Assembly (NCBI RefSeq): GCF_040712315.1
Contig: NC_134014.1
Coordinates: forward strand, 37,189,634 to 37,253,633
Source: Castanea sativa
Lineage: Eukaryota > Streptophyta > Magnoliopsida > Fagales > Fagaceae
Direction: 5' to 3'
DNA: 64,000 nucleotides
A program made the position numbers and the translations under genes. Below, piece after piece: positions 11,764 to 23,700 of the stretch; position 1 is the stretch's first letter, and each line of letters opens with the position of its first letter. The notes under the pieces are model-generated. The model did not search any database. It saw only the letters and a list, made by a program, of their open reading frames with translations, and was not told the origin of the DNA.

Positions 11764-12751
11764 GTGTGTATGTGTGTGACTGACATATCAATGTGGGAAG
11801 AAGATATTTGCCTATGTGGGGATGATAACAATGTGGGTGAGTTAAGGTATTCACACGCCCAAAAGATATGACCCAAAAACAAATAAGGGTTATGTTAACG
11901 AGTAAAGTAAGACATATGTTAACAAAAATTTTTAAAAGATTTTTGTAACATTTTTTCTATTTTCTACAATTTTTTTATTATTTTCTGACAATATTTTGGC
12001 CATTTTCTTTTTTGACAACTCTTTTAATGACTTTTTGTTTTTGTTTTTTTAATTTGTTTTTCTAACTCAATTTATTAAGAGAAATCTTATCAAATACCAC
12101 ACATTTCCCAACAAAATAAAAGGTCATGTGCCCCAAAGCCAATTTAAGATGGATCAGTTGTCCACATCCTAATGATAAACAACAAAAATAGCTCACTGAC
12201 CATTTAGCAAACATGTGAGATCATGCACACTGCGACGTGCAAATCAGGACAACTAGGAATAGTAAAATGTTTTTCGGAGTAATTGAAACTTGTGAAAGCC
12301 CCACCAAATACCGACGGGAGAAAAGGCTAAAATGTGCATGGGTTAAGTGTTTCGGATAAGGCCTGACTGGAACCAATCATATTTCTGGATTTCATGATCG
12401 AAATTTACAAGAGTAATTGTTCAATTCAAAATTGAGTTGATTGAGAATTGATCTGAATTGATGGTCTATCTATTTTTAGATTAACAAGATCTGATGTGGT
12501 CTAGTAGAGGTTGGTCCGATAGCCATTGTCCCCAATTTTTTCCTAGAGTTTGTTTAAGATTTGTTTATTTTGCTAAAATTATAAATTTTTTTGTTAAAAG
12601 TATCGTAAATAAAGGTAAAAGTTAGTTAAAATATAACAGCGAGACCCATAAATAGTATCAAAAAAATAATGGAACCCATGAATAATAGTAAAAATAAACC
12701 GAATAGTAAAATAATCTGATTTTTTAAGTGAATGCCAAACACACACTTAGA
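10923..12751. other. Intergenic DNA with microsatellite
   Basis: No gene is seen. It contains an (AG)n tract at 11735-11762 that passes into TGTG repeats. At about 12540-12740 lies a degenerate MITE-like block with repeated 'aataatagta' motifs. Confidence 0.5.
11735..11762. repeat. (AG)n microsatellite
   Basis: Uninterrupted AG dinucleotides, about 14 units, followed by GT-rich sequence. Confidence 0.95.
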
Positions 12752-12969
12752 GTCCGTTTGGATAGAACTTATTGCTGAAAACTGAAAACTGAAAACATTG
12801 TAACAAAATAATTTTTTAATGTGTAAAAAAATACTGTTCACTCTTTTTTTACTGTTTATATGCCTTGGTGCACAGTTCATGTACCATGAACAGTGCACCA
12901 AGCGCTGGTCTTTAAAAAAAAAAAAAAAAAAAACGCAGACGCATGAAGGAAAACGGGGATCCAAACGGG
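12752..12969. mobile_element. MITE, 'GTTTGGATAGAACTTATT' family, copy 2
   Basis: The ends are CCGTTTGGAT and ATCCAAACGG, perfect inverted repeats. The centre (12864-12902) is a near-perfect hairpin with arms of 18 bases and one mismatch (CTTGGTGCACAGTTCATG). Length is about 218 bp. Same family as 8174-8447. Confidence 0.75.
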
Positions 12970-13268
12970 CAATTAATATGCTAATATAAGAGAAACTGCA
13001 CTAAACCCACGTTTTGCATTTTTGAATAGTTTGAGACTTAAGTAGTGGTGCTTCAACAAATTTGTTGCGTCTATGATGATGAGTCTCACTAAGGCATGAA
13101 TACACTTAAAAGATATATATGCATGAATACACTTAAAAGATATACAATAAGATGCATAATATAATTCCTATATATATTATTTAAATACTATTGATAGTCA
13201 TTTTTATATTTTGTTAATTCTTTAAAAAAAATTGTAAGGATATTATTAGATATAAAATGTAAATTGTT

Positions 13269-13417
13269 AATTTTTTTTTAGAGAGAGTTTCAACTTATGA
13301 TGCTCGCTCCTGATAATCAGACCAAGACACCAATCAGTTTTTGGTGTAAACGGAGATTGAATCCCAAATCTCTTAATTAATCATCAGAGATTTTACCAGT
13401 TGAGCTAACTGAAACCC
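13269..13417 (-). mobile_element. tRNA-derived SINE, reverse copy
   Basis: Reading the minus strand gives GTGGGTTTCAGTTAGCTCAA, a box B-like GGGATTCAATCTCCG, GATTGGTGTCTTGGTCTGAT, and an A-run at the 13269 end. These match the SINE at 10743-10911 in order. The target duplication is not clear. Confidence 0.8.
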
Positions 13418-13572
13418 ACTTAGTTTTTGTACTTAATAACTCAATTGGATGAATATATATGACGTGGTCCCATATTTGATTCTAAAATTAAGAAATAAAT
13501 AATTTAGGACACGTGATGCAAAATTGGAACTTTAATTTGAAATTCTAGTTTAAGTTTCTCTCAGCTTCACCT

Positions 13573-13600
13573 ATTATATATATATATATATATATATAGA
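13573..13600. repeat. (TA)n microsatellite
   Basis: About 14 TA units. Confidence 0.95.
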
Positions 13601-14244
13601 TGTGTCTTGTGGTTGACGAGTCTACACTAGAAACTCCATTTTTTATTCAGCAAAAAAAAAAAAAAAAGAGTGTGTGGTATTTGCATAACCTTCATTAAAG
13701 CCATGTGACCCTCGATTTGAATTTCCAAAAAATAAAATTGTTGGTGAAGGGTGTTATTATATTCCTACAAGAACTATGCTTCTAGATTAAAAAGAAAATT
13801 ACGGAGTCTAGATGTTAGGGCAACTTGAACACCACAAAGATGGACTAATAAACGTTTTTATGGCTGGTATTCCAATTGGAAATACGATTCTAGTCTCTTG
13901 AGATGTTTTATCTTAAAGAGTTAAAATTGTTAAAATTTAGACTAGATAAATGAGAGAGCAAAATGATGGATCTGAAAGCCACATGCTATCAAATTTAGAA
14001 GGCTTGGATATCCTTTGTAATTTATTGTTTTGTAACCAACAAGATGATGAATGGGTGCGGGGTAGATGATGAAATCGGAAATCAGAATAGGTGCGGGGTA
14101 GATGATGAATCATGGACCTTGGATTCCACAAGGCATTTCCCAATCCCTTACAAGTTACAATCAAGCCTACTATTGGACCAGGTATATTTTGGGCTTTTAG
14201 ATAATCCTAAGTACATTAAACTACAATTATCCGTACAATTTTTT
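13601..14244. other. Intergenic DNA
   Basis: No gene or bounded element is seen. A short direct repeat, GGTGCGGGGTAGATGATGAA, recurs near 14054 and 14092. Confidence 0.45.
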
Positions 14245-14348
14245 AAAGACTTAGGCCCATTGAAGATTTAAAGCAATTTTGAAAGACTTAGGGCCATTGA
14301 AGATTTAAAGCAATTTTTAAAGACTTAGGGCCATTGAAGATTTAAAGG
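14245..14348. repeat. 37-bp tandem repeat, about 3 copies
   Basis: AAAGACTTAGGGCCATTGAA recurs at 14245, 14282 and 14319, a 37-bp period. Confidence 0.85.
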
Positions 14349-14483
14349 TTGACCCCCAAAATTTGTCCTCATAGCTCAATAGTTCATTAAAATCTCCCAA
14401 CAAAACCAATGGGAGTGCATTTTGGGCCGCTAACTCCTTTAAACAATTATTAAACGAGTCCATAAGCATTTTCTAGTATTAAA

Positions 14484-14969
14484 TGAAGGAGAAGGGGAAT
14501 TAGAACGAAATTCTCAAACCTGTGAGAGATAAAAAAAAAGAAAATATACGTCAAAGAAAAATAATCACACACATAAGACAGTATTAATGTAGTTCGATAA
14601 TTTGCCTATGTCACAAAGTTGCAGGGATTTCATTATTATCAGGGAAAAATACAAAGTGCGTTCAATTTTTTACTCTCTCAAAAACAACAACAAAAAACGC
14701 TAATCACCAAAACAACATTTTTTCTATATCTTGCGCATAGGATTCACAATGGCCTACAAAATGGGCCAAATTTTTTTTACCCATTGGCATTGCCCCCCAG
14801 ACCTCTAGGAGGCTTGTCCATGAGTGCTACGGCTTGGGCCTATCAGCCCAGGCCTCTGCTCCATGGACTAAGTCTCAGAAAATCTCCAATTAAAAATCAC
14901 GCAACATTATTCGGGTCGGGTTAGGTCATCAATCAGATCAAACACAACTAGGCTCCACAAAACCCAACA
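14484..14969 (-). repeat. Copia 3' LTR
   Basis: Matches 18948-19429 along its length with scattered substitutions and a short indel at the left edge. Shared landmarks include CAAAGAAAAATAATCACAC and CCTAGGAGGCTTGTCCATGA-like sequence. Confidence 0.85.
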
Positions 14970-15099
14970 AATCTCCCACTTGGAGACTAGTTCAATCACC
15001 AACATTAGCCGCTATCTTCCAAAACCAATCCATCATCCCTACAACTCATCCTCTTGTCCTCAAGCTAGAAGACCAACTGAAGCTGCACACAGTTTTAAC

Positions 15100-18000
15100 T
15101 TCTCAATCGTGACACCCTTAGTTAACATATCTGCCGAGTTCTTAGATCCACAAATCTTCTTAAGTATTACTAGCTTATCTTCAACAAGGTACCAAATAAA
15201 ATGGTATTTTGTTTATATATGCTTTGACTTTGAATGAAAAGCTGAATTTTTAGCAAGAAAAATTGCACTTTGATTGTCACTATGTATAATGCTCATCTCT
15301 GCTTCTTACCCAATTCATCTAAGAAGCCATGTAGCCAAATCATCTCCTTTCTAGCTGTACCACCCAGAGTAAATTTGAAGCCCAAGATATAGCTGTACCA
15401 CCCAGAGTAAATACAAACTTAGTAGTACTCTTTCTATTATCAATATCACCAACAAAATCAACATCTACATAACCTTGCAGTTTCAAATTTGCACTTGTGA
15501 AGCAAAGACATGTATCTGATGAACCCCTCAGATATCTCAAAATCCACTTAACTGCCTCCCAATGCTGCTTTCTTGGCTTACTCATGAATATGCTCACAAC
15601 TCCCAATGCATGTGCAATGTTTGGCCTTGTACATATCATAGCATATATCAAGCTGCCAATAGCTGAGGCATAAGGCACAGTCCCTTTTTTCTTCTGTCTT
15701 CGGTGACTGTTCTTTGCTTAGTTTGAAATGACCACCCAAGGGTGTGCTCACTGGTTTAGCTTCATTCATGTTGAATATGCTAAGAATTTTTTTCACATAC
15801 TTTGACTATGAAAACTTCGATGTACCAATAGCCTTGTCTCTAATGATACTCATACCAAGGATTTGCTTTGTAGCTCCCAAATCCTTCATTGCAAACTGTT
15901 TTAACAATTGCTTCTTTAGATTATTAATGCTAGACCCTGCAATGAGCATATCATTCGTATACAATAGTAAAATGATGTAAGAATTGTCAAAAAACTTAAT
16001 ATAGCAACGGTGATTAGTTTCACATCTCTTGAACCCAATTCTATGCATATAATTGTCAAATTTCTTGTACCACTTAGGAGCTTATTTTAGGCCATACAAG
16101 CTCTTTCTTAGTTTGCAGACTAGATTTTCTTGTCCTTGAACAATGAACCATTCTGGTTGAACCATTCTGGTTGAATCATGTAAATGTCTTCCTCCAAGTC
16201 ACCATGAAGGAATGCCATCTTTACGTCTAACTACTCAAGATGTAAGTTTTCTACAACCACCATTCTCAGTACCAGTCTAATTGTTGACATCTTCACAACT
16301 AGGGAAAATATCTTTGAGTAGTCAATGCCCTTCTTCTGCTGGAACCCTTTAATAACTAATTTAGCATTGTAACGTTTGTTACCATCATGCTCATTCTTTA
16401 TTTTGTATACTCACTTATTGTGCAAAGCCTTCTTTCCTACTAGCAATTCCGTCAATTCCCATTTCTGATTCCTTAACAAGGAATTCATCTCATCCTTCAT
16501 GGCTTGCTCCCACTTGCTTAAATTCTCATCTTGCTAGGCTTTATCATAACACTCTGGCTCACCACCATTAGTCAACATGAGGTAATTTAGAGCGGGTGAA
16601 TAACATTGTGGAGGTCTAATGGTCTTGGAAGATCTACGGACTTTAGCTATAAATGTACTCTGATCTACCTATGAATCTATATTCTCCTTATCTTCTTCAC
16701 CCATTTTCTGGACAATACTTTCAGTCAATTCATCTAAGTTGACAAACTCAGATCTATTTTGATCTATCTTTGTAACATTTGGCACTACAGTTGACCTATC
16801 CTTATACATAACCTGTTCATTAAAAATTACATTTCTAATTCTGATGATTTTCTTGTTTTGTTCATCCCAAAACCTATAGTCAAATTTCTCATCACCATAG
16901 CCAATGAAAAAACATATTTTAGACTTTGCATCAAGTTAACTACAAGCATTAGAATCAATATGAACATAAGAAACACAATCAAAAATTTTAAATGGGAAAA
17001 TTTTACCTCTTTATCGCTCCCCACCTCCTTAGGAAGTCTGAATTCCATGGGAACTGATGGTCCTCGGTTTATCAAGTAAGCTATAGTGCTAACAACATCA
17101 ACCCAGAAAGTTTTTAGTAGTCTGGCATGCAACTTCATACTCCTAGCACGCTCATTGAGAGTTCTATTCATGTGTTTAGCTACACCATTCTGCTGTGGTG
17201 TTCCAAGAATGGTCTTCTCCATCCTAATTCCTTGTGCATCACAATACTCACTAAACCCTCTATCTATGTACTCTCTTCCATTATCTGACCTCAAACATTT
17301 TACTTTCAAACTTGATTCTGTCTCAACCAAGGCCTTTCACTTCTTAAAAGTTTCAAATACATCAGATTTATTTTTTAGAAAATAAACTCATACCTCTTTG
17401 TTTGAGTCATTAATGAAAGTGATGTAATACCTTGAATCTCCAAGGGATGCAATCGGAGAAGGCCCCCACAAATCAGTATGTACTAACTCCAATTTTTCAG
17501 CCTTCGGTGTCTTGCCAGCTTTCAAGAAGCTCACATTTTTCTGCTTTCCTAAGATGCAGCTTTCACACATGTCAAAATCAATGGACTTCAATTCTGGTAG
17601 TTTTCCTCTTGACAGCAACATCTTCATCCCTTTCTTACTCATGTGACCAAGTCTGCGGTGCCATAAACTTGTATCAGTACTTGCTTCAGCAACTGGAATT
17701 GTGTCTCTTGGACTTGAGGTCATATATAGAGTACTAGTTTTCTTTCCACAAGCCAATACTTTGGCTCCCGTTGTAACTTTTCAAGTGCCACCAACAAATA
17801 GTATTGCATGCCCTTCATCATTAAGTTGTCCAACAGAAATCAGATTCCTTCTCAGATCAGGAATATGTTGAACCTTCTCCAGTAACCAAATAGACCCATT
17901 GGACAACAATATTTGGATGTCTCCTGTACCCACAACATCCAAGGCTGCACCATCAGCCAAATACACCTTACCAAAATCACCTGCAACATAATTCTGTATG

Positions 18001-18900
18001 ATTTCTCAGTGTAGAATGGTATGAAACGAAGCTCTTGAGTCCAAAACCCAATCATCAAATAGATTCTCTACTGCAAGAAGTAATGCATCTTGTACCTCTT
18101 ATGTTACATCATTAGCATAATCACCTTCATTCTTCTTCTTAGGACTTTTGCATTGCCTTCTAAAGTGACCTGTTTTCTCACAGTTCCAGTATTGTACTTT
18201 TTGGCTCGATCTAGGTTTACTTATGTTCCGATTAGAATTTCTAGATTTTGATCTGCCCCAATTTGAATTTCTTTCATTACCTTTGCCTCTCGTCTCAAGG
18301 TTTAGGGCAGAACCAAATCTTGAGGTTTCATCTGCATCTTTTCTGCGAATCTCCTTAGCCAGAATTAAATCTCATATGTCATTGTACTTCAGCTTTTTTT
18401 TTTTCCCTGTGGAATTGCTTACTGCCATCCTCATTGCCTCCCAACTATTTGGCAAAGAAGCCAAAACGATCAGTGCACTGATCTCATCAACAAAATCAAT
18501 TTCTACAGACGACAATTGATTTGTGATAGTATTAAATTCATTTAGATGTTGTGCTATTAATGCGTTCTCTACCATTTTTAGATTGAAAAGTTTCTTCATC
18601 AAATGCACTTTGTTGTTTGTTGATGGCTTTTCATACATACCAAACAAAGCCTTCATCAGATTTACTGTGGTTTTTTCCTTTACAACATTGTGTGCAACAG
18701 GCCTAGACAATGTTAACTTGATAACTCCCAGTACTTGTTTGTCAAGAAAAGCTCATTCCTCATCCTTCATAGTCGCAAGTTTTGTCCCCAAAAGAAGCAG
18801 ATACAATTTTTTCCCATAGAGATAATCTTCAATCTACATCCTCCAATACGCGAAGTCTATGTCATCGAACTTTTCTATTCCATACTCTTTTCCTGCTTCC
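15100..18900 (-). pseudogene. Copia gag-pol polyprotein remnant
   Basis: Read from right to left. Gag (UBN2-type) lies at about 18710-18370. The zinc knuckle near 18200 reads YWNCEKTGHFRRQC, so the first Cys is lost. The protease near 18040 has DSRAS where DSGAS is expected. The integrase zinc domain (WHRRLGH ... CESC) is at about 17690-17560. The integrase core (HTDLWG, RSDNG and the LNERARSM Glu) runs 17500-17080. In RT, the catalytic YVDD box near 15950 reads YTND. RNase H follows at about 15480-15100. Several frameshifts and stops interrupt it. A 38-bp tandem duplication (15353 and 15391, AGCTGTACCACCCAGAGTAA) breaks the RNase H frame. It cannot move by itself. Confidence 0.85.
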
Positions 18901-18947
18901 TTTGCCATTGCTCCCACTCAAACCTAACCCTAGGCTCTGATACTAGA

Positions 18948-19429
18948 TGTAGGGAATTAAAACGAAATTCCCAAACTTGTAAGAAACAAAAATAGAGAAA
19001 ACACACGCCAAAGAAAAATAATCACACGCACAAGACAATATTTATGTGGTTCGGTAATTTACCTATGTCCGCGGAGTTGCAAAGATTTCACTATTATCAG
19101 GAAAAAATACAAAGTGTTGCCGTGCAGTTTTTCACTCTTTCAATAACAACAACAAAAAACCATAATCACCAAAACAACGTTTTTTTCATATTCTGCGCAT
19201 AGGATTTATAATGGGTTACAAAACGGGCCAAATTTTTTTTCCCACTGGCGTTGCCCCCGGACCCCTAGGAGGCTTGTCCATGAGTGTTACGGCTTGGGCC
19301 TATCATCCCAAGCTTCCGCTCCATGTACTAAGCCTCAGAAAATCCCCCATTAAAAACTACACAACATTATTCGGGTCAGGTCGAGTTATCAACTGGATTA
19401 AACACAACTAGGCTCTATAAAGCCCAACA
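18948..19429 (-). repeat. Copia 5' LTR
   Basis: 482 bp, TG...CA bounded on the minus strand (TGTTGGGCTTTATAG ... AATTCCCTACA). The primer-binding site lies directly inside at about 18935-18947. Confidence 0.85.
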
Positions 19430-20754
19430 AGCATAACTTCTTTTTTCTTTTTCTTTGTTTTTACCAAAAAAAAAAGAAGGTGAGGCATGTATGGCAGTAA
19501 GTAAAAATGGGTTCGGGTCAAGGTAACACAAGAGTGTGGATTCACTGGTCATTAGCTAATATAACTTCTACAAATATATTATTTGTTCAGCTGGACCGCA
19601 GCAGCCAAATTCTAGTTTGACAGTAACTTATCTAGTTTTTTGTCTTATGTAATTTGTCAAAGGTATCATAGAAAAAAAACCTTTTTTTTTTTTTTTTGCT
19701 AAAAATAATATAGAAAAAAGTAGAGTGAGATTTGCAAGAAGCAAACAGTGTAGTGGAATTCTGAGCAAATATCATATAGAGGGACCCGCAATAAGTTAAC
19801 TGTGGTGGACTTTTTAAGCAAAAACATTAGGTGGAATCTACAAATAGTAGCCATGGCTGTTTAGAGAATAAGCTAACTAGAGCAAAAAAGAAAAGACAAA
19901 CTGCTTTCTTTGAGACCACCCGCAAACAGTTCATAAAATAGCAGTTGAAAAGGGTTTCCAAACGCACACGGAATATCCTTTCAGGTCCAAGTCTAATGAG
20001 AACAAGTAATGCCCAACCTCTCAATCACTCAAGTTATTATTTTGCGAGTATCCTATTTTGCCATTAGTTCAACCATACTCTGAAGGAAGGTTGATAACAA
20101 AGATGTTTAGAGTGTGGAGATAGAGATTATGATTGTTGTCCATTACTTGTGGGAGGGGTTGTTTATGGACACTGTAAAGGGTTGAAGGTTTTTGTTTAAA
20201 GGGGGAAATTGTGTTTTTTTTTGCTTAACTAAAAACAGTTTTGAGTTTACACCCCTAGTATTTACACTTTCCTAATCAACCAAAAGCATTTTTGATTGGA
20301 AAATGCTAGATATTCAAATTTTTTTACAATTTTTTTTTTACAAACTACTAATGTGATGAATAGTATTAGTAAGTAAAATGTTTATTTAACTGAACCTTAA
20401 TAAGAACTAGTTAATTTTTATAATCATAGTATTACCCTTTTCCACTGAGCGGAAAAAAACACTCAAAAACACAGTAAACTCTATTGCAATTTCCCTGAAT
20501 AAAAAAAAAAAAAAAAACCAAACAAGCACACTAGTATAACTAATTCTCTCTTCTCAAAAAAAAAAAAAATCTCTGCCGTGCTGTGTCGTGATATAATTGG
20601 GCTCCAAAATGCAAAACGGTGCTCCTTCCCACACCCAATCCTGAGAAGCCAAATCCCCAATCCCGAAACGGCGAAACGCGAAGGCAGCAGCAAGTTGGTC
20701 AAAATATCCAGAATTGGCTGAGAGAGTGGAGAGAGTAGAGAGAGCAGTGATCGG
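19430..20754. other. Intergenic DNA and promoter region of the next gene
   Basis: AT-rich sequence with several A/T runs and no gene. The last 130 bp before 20755 are GC-richer and GA-rich, as in plant 5' UTRs. GATATAATTG near 20590 is a weak TATA candidate. Confidence 0.4.
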
Positions 20755-23700
20755 ATGGCTCTACTGGGCGACGACGGTCGCGGCTACGAGCTGGCCAGAA
20801 AGCTCGAGAGCGTCGGAGTATGGCGGACGTGGCTGGGCGAGTCCAACTACACCATCTTCCTCCACTTCCTCGACTCCCCATCCTCATGGGATTCCTTCAT
20901 GCGCGTCGACGACTCCAAATCCAGGCCTCAGATCCTCCTCCAACTCCGCGTTCGAGCTCTCCTCTTCGACAAAGCCAGCGTCTCTCTCTTCCTCCGTTCT
21001 TCTTCTTCTCTATCGTCTTCGTCTCTCTCTGTTTCCAAGCTCAATCCAACTTGTGAGTTCCTGCTTCAATTTCCACCTCTTACTATTCCTTAATGGAAAT
21101 CAACCAACGGTTTGTGAATTCTGATTGACGCCATTTTATTTTGCAGATTTGCAATTGCACGGTGATGACGTCTACTTCACGCTGGAGAATGCAGCACAAG
21201 ATGTTGGTGTTTCGTCCAATACGGCGTCGTCCAAGGTTCGTTCGTTCCCCTAATTTCAACTCTATTGCTAAGCTAAATTTGTACTAAGATTTAAGTATTT
21301 TAGTTTACTAATCATATAACTGTTCTATTAGGATTATGGCATGGGAGAGCAGATTTATGTGAATTAATGTTGTGTGTGTAAATGGAAAGGAAAGGAGAGT
21401 TAGGATTCAGGAAATTAACTTCTTTCATATTTGCATTTTTTTTTTCTTTTAAAAGTCATTGTGCACTCAATGCAGAGTGTATTTCCAAAAATAAGAAATA
21501 AAATTAAGAAACAAAAAAGACCTTAGCCTTCTTCACCTAAGAGTGCTTCGGAAATCACTCATCAGATAATTAAGTCACAATTACATCCCAAGAAATCCTT
21601 AGTTATAATAAAAACCCAATTTCAAATTTCTGAATGAAATATGGTATCTAAAATGACAAAATCTGAAGTGATAAAGCTATGAAATAAATGGTGTCTGCAC
21701 CGACTCTCCTAGGGTGGGGGGGACTTGACCTTGTCGAGTTAAGCTCTAGGTGGACGTGTAGTGAGTTAATTAGCATCAAGAAAGCCTCCACCATGTAGCC
21801 ACAAGGTCAATGGGTGATCACTATGCCTCTTCGGAATACTGTAAACGCACGTGATCTAAGGTCGATATCTATTATCTGGTGGTGCATCTAGGTGGCTTCA
21901 GTAGTGCTCCAAGCCGTTGTAGATCCTTGTTGGTGATCCATTCTCGGTTTGATTCTATTGTCTGTGTCATCAAACCAAAAAGCATGGAACAACTTCTTTC
22001 CTGGTGAAAACTATTTCCTCATCCAAAATAGCATCTATAGATTCTGAGTGTTGGTGGAAGGTTTAGTGGGATGGGATGAGGGATAGGATTGGTTATTGGG
22101 TCAAGAGAAGGTTCCTCAAATGGGTCATTTGGTATGACTTTTGGACCTTTGAAATAAATGAAATATTGATTTTAAAAGTTGAGCTAATACCATAGTCAGG
22201 TGGGATATCATTGACATATGCATTCGGACCAATTTGTTTTAGCACCTTGAATGGTTTGACATTACGAGCTTGTAGTTCCCTAACTGTTCCCGAAGGAAAC
22301 TGCTTGGGCTTAATACGAACCATGACATAAACCTCCGCAATAACGGCTTCCCCAACACAACTTCAAATGAACGAATGCCTATGGACCTATTGATAGAATG
22401 ATAGGTAAACTTAGCTGTAGGGAGGATGGAGTCCAATTCCTAACATGCTCACCCACAAGACATCTTAAATAGGTTATGGTGGCAATTGGCAACTACTAAC
22501 TACTTCGGTCTGACCATTTGTTTGGGGATGGTATGCCATAGAAAATTTTAGCTTCATGCCTAAAATGTGTTAAAGGGGTTTCCAGAACTAACTCATGAAC
22601 ATAAGAACTAACTTCCCTATCAGACACGATGTTTATGAGAATGCCATATAATTTGATGATTGTCTAAATAAAGCTTGTCAACCTTAAGAGGCATCAGAGG
22701 TTTTGGAACATGTGATAAATGTGCCATTTTAAAGAATCTATTTACAACCACAAGAACTTAGTCAAGTACAAAATCCATAGTAACATCTTTTGAAGGGTGG
22801 TCAAGACCTCAGGTATCAAAAGTGGTGTGTAAAGGCCAATGTTCTGCTTCCTATTTTTGACCAACTGACATGTATGACATGGACTAATCAGTAATGATCC
22901 TAGCAACATGTTTCTTTAGGCCTGGCCAGTAAAATTGGCACTTCCTCTACAGTCTTATCACATCCAAAATGACCTGAGGCCTCCTACTTGAATGTCTCAC
23001 TCTAAGAAATCTTTCAATGAAATCAGTGGGATACTGAGGCTCCGACCATCATATCCAACATATTATCAGGCCTGGGGATAGGAAATGATATTTGACCATG
23101 ATTTTGTTGATTGGATTGAGCACCATAGCATTGGGATTTCAAGAGAAATTTAATTCTTCATCAAAATAATCTGTCTCCATAGGAGTACAATACTTTGCTC
23201 ATATATTAAGCCCTAATTCTAACATATATGGGAAAATCTAATTCTAATTGACTGAGGGAATCTAAAATTCTAAATGACTTGGGAAATCCCAATTATTGAA
23301 TGGCAAAAATTACATTTACTCAACCTACCAAAAAATACCATTTACTCAAGGAAATTAAATTAAAAATACTAATAAGCTGATTTATCTACCAAGGCCCAAA
23401 AATAAAATACAATCTTTTAAAGAAAAAAATAAAATACAATTGACTTGTAAAATTAAATAAAAATAAATATTTCATTCGGCATTCCGCATCATTAAACTAT
23501 CATATCTTTTGGATTTTTGATGGCTCAAGAATCAAGATAGTTTGGTTAGATGGTACTATGGCTCTTTTTTTAGTTGGTTATTTCTCCTCGCGAACAATAT
23601 GCATTAGGTTGATCAACATTATGGATTCAACTGTGCAGATTCAATCAAGGGCAGGTTTTAGTGTCGGATCAAGATATGGTGAGTCTGAGATTGATAATGT

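Larger units (their letters stand above)
14484..19429 (-). mobile_element. Ty1/copia LTR retrotransposon (degenerate)
   Basis: About 4.9 kb on the minus strand. The upstream LTR is 18948-19429 and the downstream LTR about 14484-14969. Between them gag, protease, integrase, RT and RNase H occur in that order, which is the copia order. Next to the upstream LTR the minus strand reads TAGTATCAGAGCC, one base off the initiator-Met-tRNA primer site. A purine-rich tract (AAGTGGGAGATT) abuts the other LTR. LTRs begin TGTTGGG and the upstream one ends CCCTACA. The protein motifs resemble the Tnt1-like group. The element is dead (see the gag-pol entry). I could not confirm a 5-bp target duplication; the left LTR edge is uncertain by about 10 bp. 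Confidence 0.9.

Noticed and set aside
14619..14924. 101-codon plus-strand frame
   Set aside because: It lies wholly in a copia LTR and on the strand opposite to the element.
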